A stretch of 64,000 nt of DNA from Megalobrama amblycephala (GCF_018812025.1 NC_063066.1:9865882-9929881), one strand, 5' to 3'; shown: positions 23,674-35,867, counted from the first letter of the stretch. Notes: a model not told the origin generated them from the sequence alone. Program-made: numbers and translations.

Positions 23674-24184
23674 ACATCAAAATACATGGTACTAATATGC
23701 TATGCATATTATTATAGGCCATCCTTAAAATTAACATTGAAATTTATACAATATATAAAAGAAGCTGCCCCTTGGTTAGTAGATTAATTTAAAAAATAAT
23801 CTTTTAAGTACCTGTAAATTTTGAGTACATTTCTCTGTGATTTGGGTGCAGTGGGCAGGACGCGGCTTGTTCACCAGGCAGACAGATGATCCCAGTAAGA
23901 GGGGGGCTCAGTGTCCCTGACAAAAGCAAACAGGAACAGAAACCCTTTACACACAAGACAAACAGAATAATATCAAATGAACACTGAATATACAAATATG
24001 GCTCCTCTTACCTGTTTTGTTGAGCTTGATGCATTTAAAGATAGAGATGTGAGATGAAGTGGACCAGTAACTGTGCCATCACAAGACACAAAATCACTGA
24101 AAGTCAAACAGTTATGTGATTAAATATTAAAAGAACAGAAAGATTTCAATGGCACAACATTCATTACAAGATATATGATATTAT
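23674..24184. other. Non-coding stretch
   Basis: AT-rich with no gene or clear repeat visible. Confidence 0.3.
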
Positions 24185-25115
24185 GGTTACACTTTATTTT
24201 GACTTTATTTGCAACTACATGTCAACTAGCTCTCATTAGTAGACAGTTTGTGAACTGTTAGGTTTGAGTTAGGTGTTAGAGTTCGGGTTTACAGAATAAG
24301 TTGACATGTAGTTGCAAAGTGACTTATTTGTAGTGTTGGAGGTAACGCATTACAAGTAACTTGAGTTACGTAATCAGATTACTTTTTCAAGTAACTAGTA
24401 AAGTAACGCATTACTTTTCCAAAATATCTAAGTTACTTTTTCACATTTATTGACTGACAGCTCTCCTGTCCCCATGTTGAGAGAAATACATCATGTTAAC
24501 ATGATGGTTATTGTAGTTCTAGACTAAATGTGAACATGCATTTACTCATCTCACCTGTACGAAAACATTCAGTATTCCTCAAAATGAAAAAAAAAAACAG
24601 TAAAATGCAATCTCAGAATTTTACGCAAACCTGTAATAAGTAACTCTCACTTTATTAACCAATGTCTTTGCTGATGACCTTCAATGATCTAAATTAACCA
24701 TATGAATAAGCAAAAATTACTTTATATTAGATTTAGAAATAAGAGTGTTGAACTTCCTTCTGCTGTATCATATTCTTCTTCAATCCAGAACGGCAGCACA
24801 GCTGAAAGGTTGTTTGAGCTGCGCCCTCTACTGTACAGGTGTAAATATGCCCTTCCTTCAGCTTGAGGCTTATTCATTTCACTTTGGTGTAAAAGGGCCG
24901 AAAAACATTTGCCAAAAATAGAATTTTTTGTTAAAAATCAAATAAGCAAGCCCAGCCCAGGTGAGAAAAAGTAACGCACAAGTAATGTAACATAATACTT
25001 TTCATAAAAAGTAACTCAATTAGTTACTTTTTTAGGGAGTAACACAATATTGCAATGCATTACTTTTAAAAGTAACTTTCCACAACACTGCTTATATAGT
25101 AGGACCATCGAAAGT
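24185..25115. mobile_element. MITE (GGTTACACTTTATTTTGAC end) interrupted by an hAT-like element
   Basis: The left part (24185-24330) contains the inverted pair TGCAACTACATGTCAACT and AGTTGACATGTAGTTGCA. The right remnant (25091-25115) is a degraded inverse of the left end. The hAT-like element at 24331-25090 splits it. Confidence 0.6.
24331..25090. mobile_element. hAT-like non-autonomous element (short form)
   Basis: It begins TAGTGTTGGAGGTAACGCAT and ends AGTAACTTTCCACAACACTG, closely matching both ends of 13837-16238. The flanks CTTATTTG (24323-24330) and CTTATATA (25091-25098) agree at 6 of 8 positions, a decayed 8-bp target duplication. There is no coding capacity. It shows what the long copy looked like before its internal insertions. 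Confidence 0.8.
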
Positions 25116-26533
25116 GTTTTTGATTATACTGCTGAAGAACTGTGGTATGCTGTTTCAAATACTTTAAATGCTGTTTACAAACCAAAAGTGCTAAAAAGCC
25201 CTGATACATTAATATAATTATCATTCAGTACTATGACACGATCATTACTGTACTATTTTTTTGTTAGGGTTAATGCCATGACAACAGCCCAGAGAAGTGT
25301 TTAAACAGGCTATAATACACTGACAGGAGAGCATCCCAAACTGTGATCTAGTTAGCGCACCGCTGTGCCGACCCACCCAACGAGCTCGTTTAAACACTTC
25401 CTCCCCCTCACACAAGCACCTGCCAGTGGACACACACCTGGCTCACAGCAGTCTCCCACAGAGAGGGCCTGTGGTTCTCCATGTTCAGACCGCATGGGCT
25501 CAAACTAACACGCACCCGGACACACACTCACACAGGCAGCACAAATCCCCCTGAGACAGCCTGCCGTGAGCTAATGAGGAATTAGAGAGGACTAGGACAG
25601 CTTTACTGGGGTTTACCTCATGAGAATGACTCACAGGAAGACCCAGAGGCCACAAAATGCATACACACTCAAACACACACACACACGCACAGATGCATGC
25701 TCAGGCAAAAATACAGATAAACACACTCTTACCCACCCATGGAATCAAATCTTGTTGCTTATAGACATAACTTTGTTCGTACCGCAGCTATGCACACCAA
25801 AACAAACATGCAAAACTACATGCACGTACGTGCAGTTATATCCAGAAATTAGTTTTGAAGCAAATGCAAACAAATTTAACTGACTCACATTGGGTGTACA
25901 CGCCATACTCTACCATTTTACTAAAATATGTGTGTTGAGGAATCAAAACACCTTTCATCAAAATAATCACTCCTAAATATAAAAATGAGGATACGTGTTT
26001 TGTGGTTTATGAAGGTGGACCACAGGAGGTTTCATCATGTGTGGGAAAATATAACAGTATTGTTATTTTTACTGTTGTTATTATTAATATAATAAATACT
26101 CAATGTTTTTATTTCGCAGTACAATATTATTAGTGTCACAGATCTAGAGGTTCCAAAGACAAAGATGATGTGGAGAATTCCAACATGAAGGTATTTTAAT
26201 AAAAGAATAAACTCGTGGTAATCCAAGACGACATAACAACAACCGGCACTGAACTGAGGAAACAAGAAACTTAAGTATATACTGATAACAAACTAAAAGA
26301 CTAACAGGTGTGATGATCAGATGAACTGCCATAGTAACTAAACAGAGTGGGAAACTAGAACAAAGGCAGCAGGATATGAAACAAAACAAACTAAAAGTCT
26401 ATGATTATGAAAACTAAATGAACATAAGACTGACAGTTCCTGACAATTAGACTATATTTTTTTGTTATTTGTTCAATTTTTATAGAAAAATAAAAGTAAA
26501 ATTTAAATAATAATAGAAAAATGTGTGTATATA
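25116..26533. other. Non-coding stretch with a candidate regulatory block
   Basis: Positions 25270-25660 are mixed and GC-richer and could be a conserved block. A CA repeat is at 25670-25688. The rest is AT-rich. No gene is supported. Confidence 0.35.
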
Positions 26534-27474
26534 CAGTACAGTCCAAAAGTTTGGAACCACTAAGATTTTTAATGTTTTTAAAAGAAGTTTCGTCTGCTCA
26601 CCAAGGCTACATTTATTTAATTAAAAATACAGTAAAAAACAGTAATATTGTGAAATATTATTACAATTTAAAATAACTGTGTACTATTTAAATATATTTG
26701 ACAAAGTAATTTATTCCTGTGATGCAAAGCTGAATTTTCAGCATCATTACTCCAGTCTTCAGTGTCACATGATCCTTCAGAAATCATTCTAATATGTTGA
26801 TTTGCTGCTCAATAAACATTTATGATTATTTTCAATGTTGAAAACAGTTGTGTACTTTTTTTTTCAGGATTCCTTGATGAATAGAAAGTTCAAAAGAACA
26901 GCATTTATCTGAAATACAAAGCTTCTGTAGCATTATACACTACCGTTCAAAAGTTTGGGGTCAGTAAGAATTTGTATTTTTATTTTTTTGAAAAGAAATT
27001 AAAGAAATGAATACTTTTATTCAGCAAGGATGCATTAAATCAATCAAAAGTGGCAGTACAAGACATTTATAATGTTACAAAAGATTAGATTTCAGATAAA
27101 CACTGTTCTTTTGAACTTTCTATTCATCAAATAATCCTGAAAAAAAATATTGTACACAAATATTTTGTACAATTGTACACATTAAATGTTTCTTGAGCAG
27201 CAGATCAGCATATTAGAATGATTTCTGAAGGATCATGTGACACTGAAGACTGGAGTAATGATGCTGAAAATTGAGCTTTGCCATCACAGGAATAAATTAC
27301 TTTGTGAAATATATTCAAATAGACAACAGTTATTTTAAATTGTAATAATATTTCACAATATTACTGTTTTTTTACTGTATTTTTTAATTAAATAAATGTA
27401 GCCTTGGTGAGCAGACGAAACTTCTTTTAAAAACATTAAAAATCTTAGTGGTTCCAAACTTTTGGACTGTACTG
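26534..27474. mobile_element. Long palindromic TA-flanked element, complete copy
   Basis: The ends CAGTACAGTCCAAAAGTTTG and its inverse are nearly perfect, and pairing continues inward for several hundred bases (CACCAAGGCTACATTTATTT, AGTAATATTGTGAAATATTA). The flanks are TA, as for Tc1/mariner-type elements. At 941 bp with no coding capacity it is a hairpin-forming non-autonomous element. Partial copies are at 11735, 13550/16239, 21895, 28656 and 35868. Confidence 0.85.
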
Positions 27475-27490
27475 TGTATATATATATATA

Positions 27491-28601
27491 GTACCCTCCG
27501 CAATTATTGGCACCCTTAGTAATTATGAGCAAAAGCAGCTGTGAAAATAAATCTGCATTGTTTATCCTTTTGATCTTTCATTCCAAAAATTCACAAAATT
27601 ATAACCTTTCATTTAAGGAAAATAATTGAAAGGGGGAAACTTACATTATGAAATAAATGTTTTTCTCCAAAACACGATGGCCACAATTATTGGCACCCTT
27701 TTATTCAAAACTTTTTGCAACCTCCTTTTGCCAAGATAACAGCTCTGAGTCTTCACCTATAATGCCTGATGAGTTTGGAGAACACCTGACAAGAGATCAG
27801 AGACAATTCCTTCATGCAGTCTTGTCTGACATCTGAATATGCTGGAGATTGATTCTGGATGAGAGCAGAGGATTTTTCTTGAAACCCTCCCGAACATCTT
27901 GTGAGGATGTAGGTGCTGTTTGATAATTTTTTTTATGCTTTCTGAGACTCAAGACTCAACTAATCTCTGCAATTCTCCAGCTGTGATCCTTGGAGAGTCT
28001 TTGGCCACTCAAACTTTCCTCCTCACTTCACATTAGGACGATTTAGACACACGTCCTCTTCCAGGCAGATTTGTAACATCTTTAGTTGATTGGAACTTCT
28101 TAATTATTGCCCTGATAGTGGAAATGGGGATTTTCAATGTTTTAGGTATTTTCTTACAGCCACTTTCTATTTTGTGAAGCTCAACAATCTTTTGCTGCAC
28201 ATCAGAACTATATTCTGTGGTTTTACTCATTGTGATGAATGATTACAGGAATTTGGCATTTGTGTTTCCTCATGTTTATATTCCTGGAACAGGAAGTCAT
28301 GGCTGCACAATTTCATGCTCCTAGTCACCCTGGTGTGCTAAAAAACAAATGTAAATATGAATGGGAATATACTTCAGAGATATTTTACTCATAAGAATTT
28401 CTAGGGGTGCCAATAATCGTGGCCAACATGTATTGGAGAAAAACATTTATTTCATAATGTGAGTTTCCCCCCACCTTCAACTGTTTTCCTTCAATGAAAG
28501 GTTATAATTTTGTGAATTTTTTGAATGAAAGATCAAAAGGATAAACAATGCAGATTTATTTTCACATCCACCTTTGCTCATATTTACTAAGGGTGCCAAT
28601 A

Positions 28602-28606
<5 letters not shown>
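27491..28606 (-). mobile_element. Tc1-like transposon, internally deleted
   Basis: Long inverted terminal repeats of about 200 bases flank it: CAATTATTGGCACCCTTAGT at the left is mirrored by AAGGGTGCCAATAATTG at the right, with inner copies at 27690 and 28405. The flanks are TA-rich (TA repeat on the right). Only the N-terminal part of the transposase survives (28033-28230, minus). Confidence 0.88.
28033..28230 (-). pseudogene. Tc1-like transposase, N-terminal DNA-binding fragment
   Basis: The 65-residue fragment starts MSKTTEYSSD and contains a helix-turn-helix (about residues 9-48: QQKIVELHKIESGCKKIPK then STIRAIIKKF) and an AT-hook-like PGRGR at 56-60. This is the paired-type domain by which Tc1-like transposases recognise their terminal repeats. 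The frame stops after 65 residues, and the catalytic DDE domain (normally about 200 more residues) is absent from the element. It could bind DNA at most, and expression is unlikely. Confidence 0.82.

Positions 28607-28653
<47 letters not shown>
28606..28653. repeat. (TA)n microsatellite
   Basis: About 23 TA units at the right border of the Tc1-like element, probably expanded from its TA target site. Confidence 0.95.
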
Positions 28654-28655
<2 letters not shown>

Positions 28656-29275
28656 GTTTTTGAAACATGGCTGCATTTATTTGATTAAAAACAGAGTAAA
28701 ATCAGTAATATTGCCAAATATTACAATTTAATCAAACTGGTTTCTTCAGGATATTTTTTTTTTTTTTTCAGGATTATCTGATGAACATAATGTTCAAAAG
28801 AACAGCATTTATTTCAAATAGAAATCTTTTTTTATCATTATAAATGTCTTTACTGTCACTTTTGATCAATTTAATGTGTCCTTGTCCTTTTTTAATTTTT
28901 AAAGTTTAGATTTTTGGTAGTGTATCATAGGTACCACAAAAATATTAAGCAGCAAAAACTGTTTTCAACTTGGATAATAATAATGTTTAGAAATAGAAAT
29001 GTTTCTTGAGCATCAAATCTGCATATTAGAATGATTTCTGAAGGATCATGTGACACTGAAGGCTGGAGGAATGATGCTGAAAATTCAGCTTTCCCATCGC
29101 AGGAATGCGTTACTTTTAAAAACATATTCAAATAGATTTTTATATACCAATAGATTTTTAATAATAGTATTTCACAGTATTACTGTATTTTTGATCAAAT
29201 AAATGCAGTCTTTGTGAGCGTGTAAAAGATTTAATTCAGGAACATAAAAAATCTTAATTACACCAAACTTTTTAC
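28656..29275. mobile_element. Partial copy of the palindromic TA-flanked element
   Basis: It shares GAAGGATCATGTGACACTGA, GATGCTGAAAATTCAGCTTT and CAGCATTTATTTCAAATAGA with the complete copy at 26534. The right end ACCAAACTTTTTACTGGTAT is degraded. Confidence 0.8.
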
Positions 29276-29685
29276 TGGTATACAGTATATTATTATTTTG
29301 CATGCCAGTGTAACCCAATACATATTACTTGGGTAAACATAAAATGTACATTAAAAAAAATTTAAAGTCAACCTCAATAAAAAGAGAAATAACACTCAGT
29401 ATTGTTAGCAATAGCCTTCCCCTTACACTCTCTGTGTCATCTTCAGTGTGAGAACACCCTGAACAGGTATGTAACATGTAATTACTATGCCAGCTCTCCT
29501 CACGCACTGCTCATTACGTGCTGTGATGTACAATATGATGCCGGAGGCTGATATATGTTGATAGAGTGATTTCAAAAATCAGGATTCTGACAGGAACATT
29601 TAAGGTCTCATTTATTTTTCATACATGACCCGAGTGCTAGAAAGTGGGTTTAGTAAGGTGTTTTGGATAATGGAGATTTTGTGTA

Positions 29686-29723
<38 letters not shown>

Positions 29724-30282
29724 AAAGTTTAAAAATAGTTACCTAACACTATAGTAAGTTTGGGTATCTGCATTCTTGTCTGATGTTCTTATAATGCAGA
29801 AACGTCTGTGTGAGATCATGTGTGACAGCCTGGGAATTATGGGAGGTAGTTAACGCATGATGTGATTGACAAGCTGGCAATCATGCGTGCTTTCAGGAGC
29901 CTGTGTAGGTGGGTATTTGAATTTGTGGCATGGGTGCATGATTGAGTAGTTTTAAAGAGGAGGTCAAAATAAGTATGCATGTATAAGTGTGCATGAGTGT
30001 GTGTTTGTGTGTGTGTGAGAGTATTAAGCCATGTCTGCAGGGTGAGGCGGAGGACAGTTGGCAGCAGGACTGGCACGTCTTTCAGGCCTCCACCTGCAGA
30101 AGGATTAGGAAATGACCCACACCCAAGCTGAGGGTTAGCGTTTGAGCATCCAAACACAATTTCAATGGTTACATTTTAGGGAAAATTTCATGTTTGTACT
30201 GTTTTTTTTTTTTCTGTTAAATGAAGTATTGTAAACCGTGAATGAACTGTGGGGAAAACTAACCATGCTGACTAAACCTGAT
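29276..30282. other. Non-coding stretch with a (GA)n microsatellite
   Basis: GA repeat at 29692-29721. Positions 29800-30150 are GC-richer with short GT runs. No gene is supported. Confidence 0.35.
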
Positions 30283-30286
30283 TTAA

Positions 30287-31126
30287 AGGGTTAGTTTGAC
30301 CCAAAAATTAAAATTCTGTCATTAATTACTCACCCTCATGTTGTTCCACACCCGTAAGACCTTCGTTCATCTTCTGAACATAAGATATTAAGATATTTTT
30401 GATAAAATCCGATGGCTCATTGAGGCCTCCATTGCCCTCCATTGCTTCCAAATGCCCAGAAAGCTACTAAAGACATATTTAAAACAGTTCATGTGACTAC
30501 AGTGGTTCAACCTTAATGTTATGAAGCGAAGAGAATACTTTTTGTACACCAAAAAAAAAGCAAAATAACGACTTTATTCAACAATATCTAGTGATGGGCG
30601 ATTTCAAAACACTGCTTCATGAAGCTTCGAAGCTTTATGAATCTTTTGTTTCGAATCAGTGGTTCGGAGCGTGTATCAAGTGTAAGTCACGTGATTTCAG
30701 TAAACGAGTAAACGCGTTGTTACGTCATAAGTGTTGTGAAATGTTTCGAAATTTCAATGGTTCACTTGACTTTGGCAGTTCGATACACGCTCCGAATCAC
30801 TGATTCAAAACAAAAGATTTGCAAAGCTTCGAAGCTTCATGAAGCAGAGCTTTGAAATCGCACTAGATATTGTTGAATAAAGTCGTTATTTTGTTTTTTT
30901 GGTGCACAAAAAGTATTCTCGTCGCTTCATAACATTATGGTTGAACCACTGTAGTCACATGAACTGTTTTAAATACATCTTTAGTATCTTTCTGGGCATC
31001 TGAAAGTGTTAATTCAATTGTCTTGCTGTCAATGGAGGCCTCACTGAGCCATCGGATTTTATCAAAAATATCTTAATTTCTAACGGGTGTGGAACGACAT
31101 GAGGGTGAGTAATTAATGGCAGAATT

Positions 31127-31127
<1 letters not shown>
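30287..31127. mobile_element. Palindromic TTAA-flanked element, copy A (right end lost)
   Basis: It starts AGGGTTAGTTTGACCCAAAA after TTAA at 30283-30286 and folds back on itself: CTGTCATTAATTACTCACCC (left) is mirrored by GGGTGAGTAATTAATGGCAG (right). The right terminus has been replaced by an ATAG microsatellite. It is the same family as 47205-47979. There is no coding capacity; the shared 70-residue frame starting MMGDFK comes from the repeat itself. Confidence 0.85.

Positions 31128-31163
<36 letters not shown>
31128..31163. repeat. (ATAG)n microsatellite
   Basis: Nine tandem tetranucleotide units at the truncated edge of the palindromic element. Confidence 0.95.
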
Positions 31164-32574
31164 CCTTTCCTCTCTTTAAGAAAGAAATAATGAAAGAAAG
31201 AAATCTAATAAAGCAATAATCCTCCGTGAATGAATGGTGATCCTAAACTTCCTAAACTTCCCAACTAACCATACAATACTTCAAAGCAGAATGATGTCAG
31301 TCAAGCCTTTCATTAATAGTGTGTATACATCAGCAGTACACAGGCCTTTCATGCAAACCAGATGCAGAACCTCTGTGTTTGTGATGTCTGCGCCCTGCTT
31401 CATGTATTATAGGTGAAGACTAACAAAGAGAGAAAAACCATCAGCATTCAAGGTCTATTATTTCCCCATAATAGGTCTGGTACATTCCTCCTCCTACTCC
31501 TTCCTCAAACAGACAGCCGAGAGAAAGTGTGGATTAAAAAAGAAAACACAAGATGTTGTGGTGGCCCAGGTTTGCTCAGCTGTGTGGCATTTTAGCCCCA
31601 CCCAAGAGCCCAAACCTAGCACGACCTCTTCATCTCTCTCTCTCTCTCTTTCTCTCCAGCACATTTACAGTTGATATTGCCCGTGAATGAGACCTGAAAG
31701 TCAGGTTTGTCCAGTGTGGGGCGAACGCAACAGTAAACGATGGCGGTAGGCTGGGGAACTGCGTATTACGAAAAAGAGAGAGTGTGAGGTTCACTGACTC
31801 TGAGGAGGAAGAATACTGAGGGAAGTGGACAGAGGGGCGGCCCAACAAAGAAACACGCAACAGCGAGGACGGTGAGAGAGAAGCCGAGGGAAAGAGAAGT
31901 GGCTGGGAAATGAAGGGCTGAATGGAGAAGGAGAATAGAGGGGTCAGAAGAGAGATGGGAGAGGAGAAACGGAGGGGGCGAGAGGAAGCGAGGGAGACAG
32001 GGTGTGGCCTGCAGTGGCAAGAGGCTGCAGGTTGTGCTCTCAGGGCCAAAAGTTCATGGAGGAGGTAGAGCAGGTGAGCAGGTAAGCCAAGCCTGCATGT
32101 GCCTGAGTCTCACGTGGATCTCCTTTGTCTCCAGAGCTTCACAGTGGCCTCAGGTTTCTGCCACCCCCTTCCCCCTCCCCCTCCCCTTAAACACACACTC
32201 CCTCAAAACAGACAGCCTATGCACCCGGCCCCCCACCCCAAACATTCAAACACACACATGCACACACAGAATCCTCCACTCACTTTCATAGGCATTTGAA
32301 AGACTAAAGAGCTACAAAATTTCATAATGCATACATAATCCTAATAATAATCTACAGACCCTCTTTCTTTGAAGCATTTATTTGCCGTTTTTCCTTTTGT
32401 GGAAACACCCTGTCCTGTGGCGTATACTTGCGAGAAAAATGCAGATAATTACATTTCAGCATAATTATAAGACTCGTTTTAAGTGTTGACTGTGAAACCA
32501 TGTTACAGGAGGCTGTTTTTAAAGGTATACATATATATATTCCAAATGTGCACAAAGGTACTGTATATATAATC
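31164..32574. other. Non-coding region with polypurine and C-rich tracts
   Basis: A CT repeat lies at 31634-31657. Positions 31770-32000 are strongly purine-biased on the plus strand. A C-rich tract (32160-32187) follows. These make long spurious open frames. No gene is supported. Confidence 0.45.
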
Positions 32575-33000
32575 TCCCATTCCACAACATCCCAAAGCTG
32601 CTCTATTGGAATAGGATCTGGTGACTGTGGAGGCCATTTGAGTGTAGTGAACTCATTGTCATGTTCAAGAAACCAGTTTGATAAGATTTGAGCTGTGTGA
32701 CATGGCACATTATCCTGCTGGAAGAAGTCATCAGAAGATGTGAGTCATGAAGGAATGGACATGGTCAGCAACAATACTCAGGTAGGCTGTGGTGCTTAAA
32801 AGATGCTCACTTGGTAGTAGGGGCCCAAAGTGTGCAAAGAAAAATATCCCCACACCATTACACCACCATCACCAGCCTGAACTGTTGATGCAAGACAGGA
32901 TGGATCCATGCTTTCATGTTGTTTACACCAAATTCGGACCCTACCATCTGAATATCGCAGTAGATATCGAGACTCATCAGACCAAGAAACATTTTTTTCA
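32560..33000 (-). pseudogene. Tc1-like transposase, broken catalytic domain
   Basis: Blocks of the DDE domain are readable in different frames on the minus strand: SDESR near 32965-32980 (first aspartate), QQDN near 32715-32730 (second aspartate) and PIEQLWDVVE near 32590-32625 (third acidic residue). The open frame from 32708 then runs into unrelated sequence. Frame breaks between the blocks and loss of the C-terminus make it inactive. Confidence 0.8.
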
Positions 33001-33518
33001 ATCTTCTGTTGTCCAATTTTGGTGAGTCCGTGCGAGTTATAGCCTCAGTCTCCTGTTCTTAGCTGACAAGAGTGGCACCGGTGTGGTCTTCTGCTGCTGT
33101 AGGTTCGACATGTTGTGTGTTCAGAGATGCTCTTCTGCATACCTAGAGTTACTGTTGTCTTTCTATCAGCTCGAACCAGTCAGGCCATTCTTCTCTGACC
33201 TCTGGCAACAACAAAGCATTTTTGCCCACAGAACTGCCGCTCGCTGGATATTTTCTCTTTTTCAGACCATTCTCTGTAAACCCTAGAGATGGTTGTGTGT
33301 GAAAATCCCAGTAGATCAGCAGTTTCTGAAATACTCAGACCAGCTTGTCTGGCACCAACAACCATGCCACGTTCAAAGTCACTTAAATCATATTTTTCCC
33401 CATTCTGAGGCTCAGTTTGAACTTTAGCAGAATATCTTTACCATGTCCACATGCCTAAATGCTGCCATGTGATTGGCTGCTGAACAGGTGTACCTAATAA
33501 AGTGGTTGGTGAGTGTAT
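32575..33518 (-). mobile_element. Tc1-like transposon, 3' end truncated
   Basis: The right end (CACCTAATAAAGTGGTTGGTGAG read inward from 33490-33515 in part, e.g. CTAATAAAGTGGTTGGTGAG) is the terminal repeat of a well-known fish Tc1-like family. The transposase reads on the minus strand in pieces: helix-turn-helix, then a SDESR block, a QQDN block and a PIEQLWDVVE block. The element is cut off near 32575, shortly after the catalytic glutamate, so the opposite terminal repeat is missing. Confidence 0.88.
33180..33365 (-). pseudogene. Tc1-like transposase, N-terminal fragment
   Basis: The frame contains the helix-turn-helix GLSISETADLLGFSHTTISR typical of the DNA-binding domain of Tc1-family transposases, followed by VYREW. 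It stops after 61 residues because of a frameshift or stop relative to the rest of the gene. Confidence 0.85.
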
Positions 33519-33879
33519 ATGGTTTCATATTTCAAATGTCTGAGACATGATAAATATAACAAATTTACTTATTGAATTAGTGACCGATAAATAGTTCAGG
33601 ATCTTAAATATATACTTATATTAATTTAATGTCAAAAAAGTTGTTTATTCCATTTTTAAATTTGATTTTGAATACTGGGACCCCCCTTTAGTGTCACCTA
33701 TTCAATTGTGGTTGTCCCTGGACATAAATGGAACTCTATCACCTCAGGAAAAATGAGGAAAAAATTCACAGAGATCAGGATTTAGATTTTTAATATATAT
33801 ATATATATTTGTTTTATTGGTAGACAGTACAAAAAAAGGCTGTGAATAATGTGGTGCGACGTATTGTGTTTGCTAGTTA
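33519..33879. other. AT-rich non-coding stretch
   Basis: Nothing recognisable apart from a short TA run at 33793-33808. Confidence 0.35.
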
Positions 33880-34060
33880 AAGGAATGAAGGGGGAAAAAA
33901 GGACATTTTTTTCATCATTACTCACCCTCCAGTTGTTCCAAACCTGTATGAGTATTCTGTTGAACGCGAAATATATTTTGTTGATAATCAAACAGTTGAC
34001 AGTAGCCATTGACTTCCAAAAAAAATAAAAAAATACTATGGAAGTCATTTCAGTTTGAAT
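33880..34060. mobile_element. Fragment of a CACCC/TTGTTCCA palindromic repeat
   Basis: TCATTACTCACCCTCCAGTT followed by GTTCCAAACCTGTATGAG resembles the start of the palindromic TTAA family and related cyprinid repeats; ATTGACTTCCA and TGGAAGTCAT at its end are inverted. The boundaries are not clear. A more decayed relative may lie at 46350-46520. Confidence 0.5.
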
Positions 34061-34675
34061 GAAGTAATACAATGTCCTAAATGCCTGTCAACGTATGTTT
34101 TTACATAGCCTCGCACACCCTGTTTGTGCAGATCTCATACGTCATCAGTGCTTTCCATGCTATGCAGAGTTTATACAGACAGACCTCAGTCACAGAGCAC
34201 AGCAAACAAACAGCAGCCACCTTTTGCGTATCCATGCGTATATACCTCATGCGTATCCATGTCAACACCGAAATAAATCTGCAGCAGTCAGGCACAAGCA
34301 GATACTGGTGACTGTTGTCAGTCTATTGTGAATTCATCGAATTTACCAATATAGAAGAGAAACTCAACATGGAGAATTGTGCTCATGAGTGGCATTGAGA
34401 ATGTAAAGCGTCTTGTTGTGTTTGAGGTCTAAAGCGGTAAACGGCAATACAATAAGGCTTGACCGCTACTGGAACTCAAGTAGTGCCCTCTTTTAGTGTC
34501 AATGCCAAATAATATCACTAACAATATTCCAACTATATCTTGATTATTTCATTCTCCAGTTTCAGCGTTGATGAGTCTGGCGCAAACCTCGACAAATTTG
34601 GCTACAATTTCCTGTTTCCAAGAAATCATAGTTTGCCATTTCAAATTAAAGGGCTCATTCAAAATCATTAGAATG
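34061..34675. other. Non-coding stretch
   Basis: No gene or clear repeat. ATGCGTAT repeats twice around 34223-34256. Confidence 0.3.
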
Positions 34676-35620
34676 AAATCATGCCTATGCTTTTCCTGTT
34701 ACTCTTATCAAGTACAGTGAGAGAGACCTCAGAGCACATACTCGCATCCCGGCCTCACGCACGCTGCCTCCACCCATCAAGCGAATGCTAACAACAGCTC
34801 AATCTATGTGCCATAAAGAAAACAATGCAGGGTAATCGTTCCTCAGACAGGAGTCCAGTTAGGCCAATCAGCAGGGGAATCATCTGGAGAGCAGGGGGCT
34901 TCAGACACTGATTGCGAGGTGATTTACCTGGAGGGATAATGACTCCACGGGTCATGCCTGCCGAGAGAACGCTAGGCTTGCCGAGCGCTGACGAGCGACA
35001 TTCAGGATCACCTCTGGCCAGAAGCACATACACGCCATTGGGTGGTGGCATCTTTCTCTGTCGTATATTGTCTTGGGCACCTGACCTTTTGCCCAGCATT
35101 TTCAATTTTCATTTCACATCCGAAAGGCGGGGAAAGTCACCTGGCGAGCCACTTCCTAAAGCACCAGGACAAACAGAAGGGCAAGGAGACCAGTAAACAG
35201 ATGGGTGATTCATTTTTAGGTTTTTTTTTTCAAATGTAAAGTGTTATGCGCTGGCTGGAGTATGCGTGTGTAAGGGAGTTGGGCGGTGTGAGTGTGTGTT
35301 TGGGGTGAGGGGTAACAGCATCAAGTGGACTCTGTATGGAGCTTCTCTTTGATGTGCTGAGGTTACATTGCATCTGAGAGGGCAGAGGAAGGGCAGAACG
35401 AGGAAGAGGGTTCATCAAAGACCAGCCCCTGGCTTTGTGAACTTCCAGCCCACAGGGCAGAATCAGAGCTCTCCATGACTGCAGGCCATTCGGATGTTAA
35501 CTTGAACATCATCATTGAGAAAGGCATCCAAAGCCGCCCAAAGGACGGTCCAGCTGGTATATTGAGACTTGGGAATAAGTCTCAGCCTCTGCGAACCAAA
35601 CAATATCAAGTCATATCAGC
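34676..35620. promoter_or_regulatory. Candidate conserved non-coding blocks
   Basis: Two GC-richer, mixed stretches (34720-35200 and 35395-35600) separated by a GT/GA-biased interval. The first contains a SOX-type AACAATG at 34820 and a CCAATCAG at 34864. The second contains CTTTGTGAAC and AACATCATCATTG cores. I infer regulatory function; not tested. Confidence 0.35.
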
Positions 35621-35867
35621 TTTTATTCTCAGTTAAACCATACATATACACTGGGAAATTAAATTGCATTTGATACAAATCCTGGTGCAAATTTTACATT
35701 AAACTATTTTGAAGACAGTAACCACAGTGCACTGCATGACCAACACAAAAGCACAAAACAAAACAATATACATATGACGGCAACACCAAATGTCATGAGA
35801 CATAAGTATGAAAAATAGTCATTGTGAGATATAAAATCTCAGTTATGCAATTGTGAGCTATTAAATA

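Noticed and set aside
30591..30803. Open frame shared with 47529-47732 (both begin MMGDFK)
   Set aside because: Both lie in the arms of the same palindromic element; similarity is due to the repeat, and the frame is short and interrupted.
31630..32049. Minus-strand open frame of 139 codons rich in Ser/Pro/Phe
   Set aside because: It is produced by the purine-biased tract, where TAA/TAG/TGA are depleted on the complementary strand.
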